Positions 22,466 through 31,821 of a stretch of DNA of 64,000 nucleotides are shown in pieces (within the stretch, counting starts at the first letter, position 1; the number at the start of each line of letters is the position of its first letter). This DNA is from Streptomyces albipurpureus (GTDB lineage Bacteria; Actinomycetota; Actinomycetes; Streptomycetales; Streptomycetaceae): contig NZ_JAMQAW010000010.1 in the NCBI RefSeq assembly GCF_023701525.1, positions 228,358 to 292,357 of the forward strand. The letters run 5' to 3'. The notes under the pieces were generated by a model. The model did not search any database and was not told where the DNA came from. It was given only the letters and a program-made list of their open reading frames with translations. The position numbers and the translations under genes are program-made.

Positions 22466-25400
22466 ATGCGGGACAGCCATCGGGCCGAAGCCGAGCGGCT
22501 GTTGGTGCGCGCCGTGGAGGAAGAGGCGCGGCGTACGGGCGGACGAGCGGACAGTGGGACGCTGTTGGCGCGCGGACGGGCGGCACTCGATGTGATGGCG
22601 TCGAACGCGGCCGATGAGTACGCGGCGTACGAACACGCGCTGGCCGAGGCGGAGTCGACCAGTAGACCCCTGGTCGCGCAGTTCAGCAGACAGAACATAT
22701 CCACTCCCGTCCTGGTGACCGCCGTCGCGGCCGCCGCGGCGGTGGGTGCCGATGTGGCGCTTGGCACCAGTACCGGTACGGCGCTGGGGGCGGGTGCCAT
22801 CGTCGCCGTCGCCGGGGCGGCGACCACGGTCGCCAAGGTGACCGCGGCGCACTGGCCCGCCGCTCATCGCCGGGCGGGGGCGCTGGGACAGCCCGGGGGT
22901 GCCGAGCAGTTGCGGCTCCAGTGGCTGACCGCCTTGGAGGTGCGGGGCATCCGGCCCTTCCTGGACCAGCAGCGAATGCTGGCTGCCACGCTGCCCGTCC
23001 CGCGGAAGGCTGCCTCTCCGCAGTTGCGGGGCGGGGATCGCAGCGCGGCGGCGCGGCGGCGATCGGTGCTCGCCCAGTCCTTCGGTCATCTTCCCGAGGC
23101 CAGTGGGACGTTCACCGGGCGGCGGGATGCGATGGCGCAGATCACCCAATGGGTGCAGGCGGGTCGGGCGTCAACCGAGACCAAACCGACGGTCGTGGTG
23201 GTGTACGGGGAGCGGGGCTCGGGCCGCACCGCGCTCGCGGTGCGTGCGGCGCACCATCTCAAGGACCAGTTCCGGGGTGCGTGTGTGGTGGGTCTACGGG
23301 GAGACAGCGAGCATCCCCTCGCCACCCGGGACGCGCTGCTGCATCTGTTGAACCGGCTGGGCGCACCACGCGAGCAGCTGCTGTTCCGCGAGCGGTCCTC
23401 GACACAGCAGCAGGTACGACGGTTGGGCGAGCTGTACCACCAGCAGCTGACGGGGCTCGCGGTGACGGTGATCCTGGATGACGCGGGCGATCCGGAGCAG
23501 GTGCGCACCCTGATCCCGGAGCGTTCGGACAGCCTGGTGTTGGTGACGGCCCGTACGCGGTTGGAGTTGCCGGCTGACACTCCGGCGTGGGTGCACCAAC
23601 TGCCGGTGGAGGCGCTGGACTCGGCCGGTGCGGAGGAGTTGCTGCGCGGGGGCGAGCCGGAGCCGTCGTGGGGTGTGTATGACGCCCAGTCGGTGCAGCG
23701 GGTGCGGGATCTGTGTGGTGGGCTGCCGTTGGCGTTGCGGATCGCGGGTTCCTCGCTGGGGTCGCGTACCGCGGAGCAGTTGGCGAGCGCGCTGGAGGAG
23801 TACGGGCCGGTCGGGCCGGTGGAGCGGGCGTTGTGGTTGCGGTACACCGATCAGCCCGACCAGGCGCGCGGACTGCTGCGGCGCCTCGCACTCGCCGGGC
23901 GGGCCTCGCTGGGCGCGGCAGCGGCGGCGGCCCTGCTGTCCGCCGAGGAGCAGGAGGCGCAACGACTCCTCGCGGAGTTGACCGCGGCCGGACTGATCGA
24001 CCAGGTGCGGGGCGATCGCTATCGGCTGCACGATTCGGTGCGCGCCTTCGCCCGGGCCCGGCTGCTGGAGGAGGAGGCGGCCGATGAGCGTACGGCCGCG
24101 CAGGGACGGCTGATACAGAACTACGCGGATCTGGCGGGGGCCGTGATCCGTATGGTCGACGGCAAGCTCTCGACCCGGGCCGGGCAGTTCGGGGCGCACG
24201 GCTTCTCCTCGTTGGAGTCGGCGCTGCGCTGGCTCGACGATGAGTCCAGCTTCATCACCTCGGCGCTACGGCACGCGGAGGGCGTGGACCAGCAGACCGT
24301 GCTCAATCTCCTGGGCGCGCTGGCCGACTACTGCCTGCTCCGCGGTGACCTCTACCGTCTCGGTGAGATCAGCGAGCTGGCGCAGTCGGTGAACCAGGGG
24401 CTGTTGGAGCGTTCCGTGCAGTGGCGCACGGGTATCGCGGCCCGTCAGCTCGGTGAGTTGGACAAGGCCCGTTCGACCCTGTCATCGGTGGTGGGGCTCT
24501 ACCGCGAGGCACAGAACGACTCGGGTACGGCGCTGGCGCTCTGCTCGCTCGGCATCACCCTGCACCATCAGGGCAATCTCACCGAGGCCGCGGCCCGGCT
24601 CACCGAGGCGATCGGGCTCCAGAGCGCACCGGAGCAGGACGAGGACCGGGCTTGGTCGCTGCACGCACTGGCCGCGGTCCGCCGCGACCAGGCCCATCTC
24701 GCCGAGGCGCTCTCGCTGTTGGCGACCGCGCTGGAGCTGCACCGTCAGGGCGAGTCGGTGCACGGCGAGGCGTGGACGCAGTTCCAACTGGGTCAGGTGT
24801 GTCTGCGCATGGGCGATGTGCCGCGGGCCGATGCGGCGCTGCGGACCGCGCTGGACCTCTACGGGCAGACGGGCGATGTCCGCGGTGGCGCGTGGGCACT
24901 GACCCAGTTGGCGCGCGGCCGGTTGGTGGACGGCGATCCGGCACCGGCCGTGGATCAACTGCGGCAGGCGCTGTCCCGGCACCGTGAGAACGAGGACGCG
25001 CGGGGCGAGGCGTGGACGCTGTACTACCTGGGCCAGGCGTTGGAGGAGCGGGGCGACGGCGATCAGGCGGTACGGGAGCTGGAGCGGTCGCGGACGATGT
25101 TCTCGCGGATGCGCGATGTCTATGGGCTGGCATGTGCGCGCCATCATTCGGGCCGGCTCACCCGTGACCAGCGCGCGGCCCAGACGGGCAACCTCCGCAA
25201 CTCCGGTTTCGCCCGCCAGCTGCTGGTCGATGCCCGGGCGGACTTCCGTCGCATCGGGGTGGCCCACGGCGAGGGGTGGAGCGCTCTGGAGCTGGCCCTG
25301 ATCGACGCCGGCAACAGCAAGGCCCAGCAGGCGTTGGGGTTGTGTGACGAGGCGGTGGAGCTGTTCGCCTCGTACGGGGATGAGCGCGGCGGGGACTGGG

Positions 25401-25669
25401 CGCGCTTTCTGCGGTGCACCTTGCTGCCGTTCGCCTCCCCGGGTGGTACGGAGGTCGGCGCGGTGGTGGCGCAGCAGGAGCTCGCCCAGCTGCGGGAGGC
25501 GGGGCACCCGGCCCGGGACGGGAAGTTGGAGGACTGCGCGCAGACGCTGGCGGTGATGCTGGAGCGCGGGGTGAGGTTGGAGGACGGTTGGCAGGCGTGG
25601 AGCCTGGGGATGGTGCCCAACCGCCACGCCCGGGAGGTGATGGGCGTTCCCGTGGTGGTCGCGAACTGA
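22466..25669 (+). CDS. Membrane-associated NB-ARC/STAND-like TPR protein
   Basis: A 1067-residue protein. An N-terminal helical domain (1-75) is followed by a hydrophobic Ala/Gly-rich segment (about 78-125) that may form membrane helices. An NB-ARC-like ATPase module follows: P-loop GERGSGRT at 248-255 with Arg in place of the catalytic Lys, Walker B AVTVILDDAGD, sensor-like LVLVTARTRL and GLPLALRIAG. A winged-helix-like region leads into many TPRs (about 600-1000). This is the AfsR/STAND architecture of ligand-gated oligomerising switches. The ATG at 22466 is supported by GAGGGGGA. It is the first of four co-directional genes leading to a CHAT protease. Confidence 0.85.
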   Translation: MRDSHRAEAERLLVRAVEEEARRTGGRADSGTLLARGRAALDVMASNAADEYAAYEHALAEAESTSRPLVAQFSRQNISTPVLVTAVAAAAAVGADVALGTSTGTALGAGAIVAVAGAATTVAKVTAAHWPAAHRRAGALGQPGGAEQLRLQWLTALEVRGIRPFLDQQRMLAATLPVPRKAASPQLRGGDRSAAARRRSVLAQSFGHLPEASGTFTGRRDAMAQITQWVQAGRASTETKPTVVVVYGERGSGRTALAVRAAHHLKDQFRGACVVGLRGDSEHPLATRDALLHLLNRLGAPREQLLFRERSSTQQQVRRLGELYHQQLTGLAVTVILDDAGDPEQVRTLIPERSDSLVLVTARTRLELPADTPAWVHQLPVEALDSAGAEELLRGGEPEPSWGVYDAQSVQRVRDLCGGLPLALRIAGSSLGSRTAEQLASALEEYGPVGPVERALWLRYTDQPDQARGLLRRLALAGRASLGAAAAAALLSAEEQEAQRLLAELTAAGLIDQVRGDRYRLHDSVRAFARARLLEEEAADERTAAQGRLIQNYADLAGAVIRMVDGKLSTRAGQFGAHGFSSLESALRWLDDESSFITSALRHAEGVDQQTVLNLLGALADYCLLRGDLYRLGEISELAQSVNQGLLERSVQWRTGIAARQLGELDKARSTLSSVVGLYREAQNDSGTALALCSLGITLHHQGNLTEAAARLTEAIGLQSAPEQDEDRAWSLHALAAVRRDQAHLAEALSLLATALELHRQGESVHGEAWTQFQLGQVCLRMGDVPRADAALRTALDLYGQTGDVRGGAWALTQLARGRLVDGDPAPAVDQLRQALSRHRENEDARGEAWTLYYLGQALEERGDGDQAVRELERSRTMFSRMRDVYGLACARHHSGRLTRDQRAAQTGNLRNSGFARQLLVDARADFRRIGVAHGEGWSALELALIDAGNSKAQQALGLCDEAVELFASYGDERGGDWARFLRCTLLPFASPGGTEVGAVVAQQELAQLREAGHPARDGKLEDCAQTLAVMLERGVRLEDGWQAWSLGMVPNRHAREVMGVPVVVAN

Positions 25670-25708
25670 AGGCGCAATACTGGGTGGTTGGGGGCGGGGG
25701 GACACACG

Positions 25709-28318
25709 ATGGCCGACGGCGGGGGTGAGGGGCAGCTGGTCGGGCGGGCCGAGCTGGTAGCGCGGGTGATGGAAGCGCTCAGGGGTTCGCCGCCGTTGCA
25801 CAACACCCGAAAGCGCGACGGTGTGATGGCCCTCGGTCAGATCCATGCCATCCGTCTGATGGAGCTGTACGGCCAGAGCGGCGCGGGCACCTCGGCCCTG
25901 GCCCGGCATCTCGCCGCACTGGTCGGCGGTGACCGCGCTCAACCGGTGCACTGGCTCCCCGTGGTGGGAGACGACACGGAAGCGCTGCTGCTGCGGTTGT
26001 CAGCCCGGCTGGAAGTCTCACCGGTCGCTGTTCAGGGTGTGTCACCGATGGACTTCACCACGGGACTGGAGTCGCTCTGCCGTCAGGCTCTCGCCCGACA
26101 GCCGGCCGTTGTGGTGGTGGATGGAGTGCCGCCGGGGAGAGCGGGTGCAGCCCTGTTGAAGACGCTGGCGGCGGCGGTGCGGTCCACGCGCGCGCTGGTG
26201 GTGGCGACCTCGGTGGCGAACCACTCCCCGGCCCTGGAGCAGTTGTCCGCCTGGCAGGTGCCCAAGCTCTCCGCCGAACACAGCGCCGACTTCCTGGCGC
26301 TCTCCGACGCGGACGCCGATCCCTGGCACCGAGCCTGCCGGGGGCTGCCGGTGCTGCTGCGGTTGGCTGCCGGCCTGCTGCGGGACGGGCCGTGGGAGGG
26401 TCCGGTCCCGGCCTCGCCCGAAGAGCTGTTCACCCGGGTCAGGGAGGCGTTGGACCCCGATGCCACGGCCTTGCTGGCCGCGTTCGCCGCGTTGGACATG
26501 GCGGAGCTGCCCGAGACCATGGCACGGGCGCTGCCCCTAGCGAACGTGGACGGTGCGCTAGGGGAGCTTGTGGCACGCGGGGTGCTGCACCGTCCGCGTC
26601 CCGGGTACCTGCGGCTTCCCGCCCTGCTCCGGGAGTTCACCAGCACAGCCCGGGGTGAGGGCCGAGCCGGGCGGTCCCGGGCCGAACTGGAGGCCGCCCT
26701 CGCGGCGACGGCGAACCCCTCCCCCCTGGAGCCGTATGTCTTCCTGGCCGCGCGGACACTGCGGTCACCGGACCAACAGGCCCGTGAGTGTGTCTCGGTG
26801 GTCGCTGATGCCCTGGCCCAGCGCAATGATCTGGCCCGGCTGCTGCTGCTTTCCCGGCTGGTGGGCAAGGAACGGGATCTGAGTCTTCCGCTGGGCGTGG
26901 TCGCCCGCCAGATCGGCGACGTCAGGCGAGCGACGCAGCTGATCGTCCTTGCCGAGGACAGCGGGGCCGCTCGCGTGGAGCTGGCCGAGTTGGGGCGGCA
27001 GAAGGCGCAGCTGAACAAGGTGGGCTGGTTGCTCCTCCCGGAAGCGGTGGACGGCCGGGAGTTGCGTCTGCTGGCCGCGATCTCCCTTGACCAGGGCAAG
27101 GTCGATGGGGCGGCGAAGCTGTTGCGACGGGCGATCGAGGCCCATCAGATGGCCGGGGACGACAGCGGCGAGGCATGGGCGGCCTATGAGTACGGGCGGT
27201 TTCGGCTGGTGGTGGGTGATCCCGATGGGGCCGAGGGGTATCTGCGCTCGGCGCGTCGGACCTTTGGGCGCCGGGGTGAGATGCGCGGTATGGCGTGGGC
27301 GGACACCGGATTGGCGTGGGCCCTGGTGCTGCGGGGAGACCCTTCCCGTGCGGTACCGGCGCTCTGGCGGGCGGTGGTAGGCCATCAGAGGGCCTACGAT
27401 CCGCGCGGCGAGAGCTGGGCGCTGCTCCAGTACGCCCTGGCGCTCGCCGACGAGGGGTCCACCGCGGCGGCGATCAGTTGGCTACGCGTGGCACGCGGGT
27501 GCTTCGAGACCGCTCAGGACGCGCTGGGCACGGCCTGGGTCAAGCACTACCAGGCACTGCTCCAGCCGCAGGGGTTCCCGTGGGTGGGCGAGCTCAAGCA
27601 GGCAGCGGCGGAGTTCCGGGCCGCGGGCTGTCTCGGTGGCCTCGCCTGGACCCAGTTGGAGATCGGGCAGCGCACTTCTGAGCCCTCGCTGATCGCCGAG
27701 GCGCGGGAGCTGTTTCGGAGCGTCGGAAACGAGGCCGGGGAGCATTGGGCCGATTTCGCGACCGCGGTCAACTCCCCGTCGGAGCAGGCGCGGACCGAGG
27801 CTCTGCATGAGTTGCAGCGCTTCTACCCGGCTGCCCAACTGCCCATGGGCCGGGTCGCCCAGCTACCGCTAGCCGCTCGCTACACCGTCCCCGAGCCGGG
27901 GAACAGCATCGGATCGCCGCTGCTAGCCCCGCGCCCCGAGCAGGAGTGCCGGGTGCGACTCGCCGTGCTGGACGGGGTGTACGAGGGTGGCACCGCGCGG
28001 ATCTCGGTCAGCGTCGAACCGGGCAGAACGCATCCCTGGACGGACGCGGACCCGCACGCTGTTCCCCTGCTCAGTGTGTCCGCGACCGTCCTCGGTGATG
28101 CCGAGATCATGCCCGCGGAGTCGGTGACGGTCTGGCCGACCGCGGGTGTCTCGGGCGGGGTGGGCAGCTCGGAGTTTCGCCTCACCCCCCGTCGCAGCGG
28201 CACCTTGCGGTTGCGGTTCACGGTCGAGGACCGGGGTAGCGGTGTGGTCCTCCAGCGAGTCGAGACGGAAGTGGAAGTACTCACCCCGGCTCTGGTGCCC
28301 TCACACCAGGAGGGCTGA
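25709..28318 (+). CDS. STAND-like P-loop/TPR protein with degenerate Walker A
   Basis: An 869-residue soluble protein. The N-terminal P-loop-like ATPase has GQSGAGTS at residues 55-62, in which the invariant Lys is replaced by Thr. A Walker B-like AVVVVDGVPPG, sensor-like LVVATS and a GLPVLLRLAAG block follow, then TPR-like helical repeats (about 440-700). The C-terminal 130 residues form a beta-rich, Ig-like domain (CRVRLAVLDGVYEGG to TLRLRFTVEDRG). GGGGGGA precedes the ATG. It lies 39 bases after the previous STAND gene and 4 bases before the CHAT gene, so it is probably the sensor or adaptor of the protease. Confidence 0.78.
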   Translation: MADGGGEGQLVGRAELVARVMEALRGSPPLHNTRKRDGVMALGQIHAIRLMELYGQSGAGTSALARHLAALVGGDRAQPVHWLPVVGDDTEALLLRLSARLEVSPVAVQGVSPMDFTTGLESLCRQALARQPAVVVVDGVPPGRAGAALLKTLAAAVRSTRALVVATSVANHSPALEQLSAWQVPKLSAEHSADFLALSDADADPWHRACRGLPVLLRLAAGLLRDGPWEGPVPASPEELFTRVREALDPDATALLAAFAALDMAELPETMARALPLANVDGALGELVARGVLHRPRPGYLRLPALLREFTSTARGEGRAGRSRAELEAALAATANPSPLEPYVFLAARTLRSPDQQARECVSVVADALAQRNDLARLLLLSRLVGKERDLSLPLGVVARQIGDVRRATQLIVLAEDSGAARVELAELGRQKAQLNKVGWLLLPEAVDGRELRLLAAISLDQGKVDGAAKLLRRAIEAHQMAGDDSGEAWAAYEYGRFRLVVGDPDGAEGYLRSARRTFGRRGEMRGMAWADTGLAWALVLRGDPSRAVPALWRAVVGHQRAYDPRGESWALLQYALALADEGSTAAAISWLRVARGCFETAQDALGTAWVKHYQALLQPQGFPWVGELKQAAAEFRAAGCLGGLAWTQLEIGQRTSEPSLIAEARELFRSVGNEAGEHWADFATAVNSPSEQARTEALHELQRFYPAAQLPMGRVAQLPLAARYTVPEPGNSIGSPLLAPRPEQECRVRLAVLDGVYEGGTARISVSVEPGRTHPWTDADPHAVPLLSVSATVLGDAEIMPAESVTVWPTAGVSGGVGSSEFRLTPRRSGTLRLRFTVEDRGSGVVLQRVETEVEVLTPALVPSHQEG

Positions 28319-28322
28319 GCGG

Positions 28323-29603
28323 ATGGTTCGCGAACTGCCCGTCCGGATCATCGAGGACCCCAGCCGCGGCTTCACCCTGCTGCCGCGCCGCCAGGTGGTC
28401 GCACCGGATCTGGTCATCACCTGCGATCTCCTCGGGGATGACCGTATCCAGCTGCGCATGTACGGGGCCGCCGTACCGCTCATCGGCTCCGAACACCGGG
28501 TGGTCGTCCAGCGCAAGCCAGCGGAGATCCGGGCGGTGGCGGCGCGGCTTCGGCATCTGTGGAAGCGGGAGCTGATCGACCTTCAGCCGCTGGATGAGCG
28601 GGGGCGTCCGATTCGCGGCCGGGCCGAGTTCCCGTACGCCTGTCAGCTCGATTTCACCAAAGAGCCGCAGGGGGAGCTGTTCGCCGCGCTGGATGAGTTG
28701 GCGAACCAGGGTTCCTACCTGCTGTTCGAGCTGCTGCTCGGTGGGGGCGACAGTAAAGCGCTGGGCACGTTCCGGGAGATCCTGCTGTCGATACTGCGCG
28801 GGGAACGCCCGTTGCGCATCCGGATCGACTCGGATCTGTTCCTTCCGTGGGGGATGCTGGCGCTGCCGCGTGGTCTGCCGCAGGGCGAGGGGGTGGCGGG
28901 GCTGTTCTCACGGTTCCTCGGCTACCGCCATCAGATCGAGCACACCAGCGGCCACTACCCCGGTGCGCGGGGTGCGTTCTCACCCGCGCCGCCGCCGGTT
29001 CCGGTGGTGTCGCTGAACCACGACAGGACCATCGATCCGGGCGGGCGCACCCGGGCCGGGGATGTCGCCGCGGCGCTGGCGAAGAACACCTCGTTCACCG
29101 AGCGCACCACCCGGGCCGAGCTGCTGCGGGCCCTGGACGAGGGCTCGCTGAACGAGCAGTTGATGTACTTCTGGTGCCATGGCAGCTTCCGTACCGACGA
29201 GGGGCAGACGCCCTGCCTGGTGGTGCGGCTCACCGACGGGGGCGAGATCGACGCCTACACCGTGCAGGGCCGTCCGCTGACCGATGAGCATGAGCCGTTC
29301 CAGCCGCTGGTGCTGCTCAACGCCTGCTACGCGGGGCTGCCGAGCGGGGCGGATCTGGCCTACCTGGGGCGGGCGCTGATCGAGCGGGGTGCGCGGGGGG
29401 TCATCGGGCCGCAGATCGAGATGCCGCAACTCTTCGCCGCCGAGTACGCGCTGGCCTTTGTCACCCGCTATCTGGAAGGTCGGGAGACGGCGGGCGAGAT
29501 CGCCCACTCGCTGGCCCGGCACTTCGCGGATGAGTACCGCAACCCGCTGGGTTTCGCCTACGGGCTGCACGGTGGCATGGACGAGCGGCTGGAGCGCGGC
29601 TGA
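28323..29603 (+). CDS. CHAT-domain cysteine protease
   Basis: A 426-residue protein with a C-terminal CHAT domain (clan CD, caspase/separase fold). The catalytic His is H286 in YFWCHGSF and the catalytic Cys is C335 in VLLNACYAG. The following GARGVIGPQ and ALAFVTRYLEG blocks are typical. The N-terminal 200 residues are unassigned and may hold regulatory elements. Family knowledge: CHAT proteases act in regulated proteolysis, including type III-E CRISPR-linked TPR-CHAT and gasdermin-processing defence systems. The ATG has AGGAGG upstream and lies 4 bases after the STAND-like gene, implying co-translation. Confidence 0.9.
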   Translation: MVRELPVRIIEDPSRGFTLLPRRQVVAPDLVITCDLLGDDRIQLRMYGAAVPLIGSEHRVVVQRKPAEIRAVAARLRHLWKRELIDLQPLDERGRPIRGRAEFPYACQLDFTKEPQGELFAALDELANQGSYLLFELLLGGGDSKALGTFREILLSILRGERPLRIRIDSDLFLPWGMLALPRGLPQGEGVAGLFSRFLGYRHQIEHTSGHYPGARGAFSPAPPPVPVVSLNHDRTIDPGGRTRAGDVAAALAKNTSFTERTTRAELLRALDEGSLNEQLMYFWCHGSFRTDEGQTPCLVVRLTDGGEIDAYTVQGRPLTDEHEPFQPLVLLNACYAGLPSGADLAYLGRALIERGARGVIGPQIEMPQLFAAEYALAFVTRYLEGRETAGEIAHSLARHFADEYRNPLGFAYGLHGGMDERLERG

Positions 29604-29823
29604 TGGGGAGGTACGCGCCCCATCCCAGGGGGTGGCTTCCCCTGCCCGGGCCCAAAGCCCCGCGCACCGATCCACCACCCGAGCCGGGCGCCGTGCCCCG
29701 GTGGGGCGCCCGACATCGGCTCGGTCTTGGTTCGCGATGCGCCCCATCGCAGGACACCAGTAGCCCGCCAGGAGCACAACAGTTGTGCCGGCCCTCTCCT
29801 CCCCCGTCCCCAAGGCAGGTCCC

Positions 29824-30798
29824 ATGACTACGCTTCGTACGGTCGATCTCGATGAGAGCGGCTGGCTTCTCGACGGTGGGGAGCCCGTTCCCGCGGACCG
29901 GCTCGATGAGCACTTCGGGTCGGTGCTGACCCCGCCGCCCTGGGCCACCGACATCATCGTCTACGTCCACGGCTGGCAGACGAGCCCCGAGTCCGCCGCC
30001 AACGCCGTCACCCGGCTGATGGCGCTGGTCGAGGAGCAGTACGAGAGCCGGAGCGCTCTCTATCCGGCGCTCGCCGCTCGCTTCGCCCCCTGGGTCGTTC
30101 TGCTGCGCTGGCCATCACGTAGCGGGGCGCACTTGGCGGGCTACCGCCGCATCCGGGACCGTGCGCACGCGCTGTCCGCCGGCGGCGGGCACGCCGGGCG
30201 CGTCATCGGGCAGCTCCTGGGCCATCTCGACACCCAGCGGGGCAACCCCGGCGCGGCCCCCGTACTCGCCAGCCGGTCCGGGCAGTATCTGCATCTGGTG
30301 GGGCACTCCTTCGGCTGCCGGGTGCTCTGCGAGGCCGTCCAGTGGGCGGCGGCCGAGCGGCCGGGGGCGACCCTGGGGTGGAGCAGACCGGGGCCGGGGC
30401 TGCCGTTCACCGTGGACTCGCTGCTGCTGCTCCAGATGGCCGCGCCCCGGGACGTCTTCGCCACCGTCTTCACCGCGCTGGCCGACGCTCCCCTGCGCGG
30501 ACCGGTGGTCGCCACCTACGCCGAACGTGACTGGGCGACCGGGCTCTGGCACCGCCTCGCCGAGAGCCGGCGCGGCATCGGCAGCCAGGGCATCGGTACG
30601 GCGCCGGAGCCGGTTTCGGCGATCCGGATGCTCTCGCCCACCGAGGCGTACGCGCTTGACGCGCTCGACCACTGGTTCGTGAGCGTCGACGCCGGGACGG
30701 TCTTCACCGCCGGGAGGGGGCCGGCGGGCTCGCACTCGGACCACATCCGGCCGGAGACGGCCCATCTGCTGCTCTCCCTGGCGGACCACAGCCGCTGA
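29824..30798 (+). CDS. Alpha/beta hydrolase associated with the CHAT cassette
   Basis: A 324-residue hydrolase. It has an oxyanion-region IIVYVHGW, the nucleophile elbow GHSFGC with S162, and a C-terminal His in the DHWF or DHIR region. It has no signal peptide. Substrate unknown: lipase/esterase or acyl-hydrolase activity is plausible. It follows the CHAT gene by 220 bases on the same strand and could be the effector or target of the protease (inference). The ATG at 29824 has AGGCAGG upstream. Confidence 0.75.
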   Translation: MTTLRTVDLDESGWLLDGGEPVPADRLDEHFGSVLTPPPWATDIIVYVHGWQTSPESAANAVTRLMALVEEQYESRSALYPALAARFAPWVVLLRWPSRSGAHLAGYRRIRDRAHALSAGGGHAGRVIGQLLGHLDTQRGNPGAAPVLASRSGQYLHLVGHSFGCRVLCEAVQWAAAERPGATLGWSRPGPGLPFTVDSLLLLQMAAPRDVFATVFTALADAPLRGPVVATYAERDWATGLWHRLAESRRGIGSQGIGTAPEPVSAIRMLSPTEAYALDALDHWFVSVDAGTVFTAGRGPAGSHSDHIRPETAHLLLSLADHSR

Positions 30799-30878
30799 GT
30801 GCGACACCTGGCTCAAGGAGTCCCCGTCAGTGACGGCGGCCGGGCCGAAGGTCCCGCGGTCATCGCCCCGCCCCGCGT

Positions 30879-31583
30879 TCAACGCCCTCGGGTCAGTCGG
30901 CTCGCCGTACTGTCCAGGAGCATGTCGAGCGTGGCCGGGTAGGCGCTGCCGTCCATACAGGCGACCAGGGGCCCGGCGGTCGCCGCGATATGGGGGTGGG
31001 TGCCCGGGGTCAGTCGGCCGTACCTGGTACGCCACATCTGACGGTCGGCGTCCCGCACCGCGCGGGGCAGGGCCAGGGCCGCACCGTCCAGGGCCGCGAA
31101 CGCCAGGCTCAGATCGACCAGGCTGCGGTAGACGCGTACCGCGTCGGCGTTCTCCAGTCCCGCCGTGCGCAGCACCCCCAGGATCGCCTCGATCGCCGTC
31201 GCCTCATGGGTGCGTCCGGTGATGCGGCTGGCGGCGAGTACGGCGGCCTGGGGATGGGCGAGGTAGGCGGAGTGCAGCCGCAGCCCGATACCGCGTAGGT
31301 CGGCGCGCCACTCGCCGCTGGCCCGCCACCCCCGGATCGCCCGGCCGATCAGTTCGTCGGCGATGGCCAGGGTCAGCTCGTCCATCCCGCGGAAGTAGCG
31401 GTAGAGCGTGCTGGGATCGGCGCCGAGGGCCGCCCCGAGCCGGCGTACGGTCAGGCCCGCGCCGCCGTGGTACCGCAGCAGTCGCAGGGCGGTCTCCACG
31501 ATGAGTTGTTCGGAGAGCACAGCGCCCTGCCGGGTGGGGCGCCGCCGACGGCGCTCTGATTCCGGTACGACTCGCTTGGCCAT
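30879..31583 (-). CDS. TetR family transcriptional regulator
   Basis: A 234-residue repressor-type protein. The N-terminus is basic (KRVVPESERRRRRPTRQ). The HTH is LTVRRLGAALGADPSTLYRY, followed by FRGMDELTLAIADEL and a TetR C-terminal domain with long helices. The ATG at 31583 is preceded by AAGGAGCGG. It is divergent from the saccharopine-dehydrogenase-like gene across 238 bases, so that gene is its most likely target. Confidence 0.88.
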   Translation of the reverse strand: MAKRVVPESERRRRRPTRQGAVLSEQLIVETALRLLRYHGGAGLTVRRLGAALGADPSTLYRYFRGMDELTLAIADELIGRAIRGWRASGEWRADLRGIGLRLHSAYLAHPQAAVLAASRITGRTHEATAIEAILGVLRTAGLENADAVRVYRSLVDLSLAFAALDGAALALPRAVRDADRQMWRTRYGRLTPGTHPHIAATAGPLVACMDGSAYPATLDMLLDSTASRLTRGR

Positions 31584-31821
31584 GGTCCGCTCCGCTCCTT
31601 GGGAGTTCTGCCTGGGGTTTTCCGTGGGGGGACGGTCTGCTGGGGGCCGTTCCGCGTCACCGGGATCGCCGGCAAGGTGGCTGGGATCGCCGTCGATGGG
31701 GGTTGTGTGCGTTCGGCTTATGCCAACACCGTTGCCGGTGGATGTCCGGTAGGCGTTGTATCTGCCTCCAGGGCCGCGATGCCGGGCCCGATGGCGACCG
31801 AGTGACGGATGGGATGACGCG

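Noticed and set aside
24482..25951. Long minus-strand frame across the STAND gene junction
   Set aside because: Spans a gene boundary on the other strand and has no recognisable protein features.
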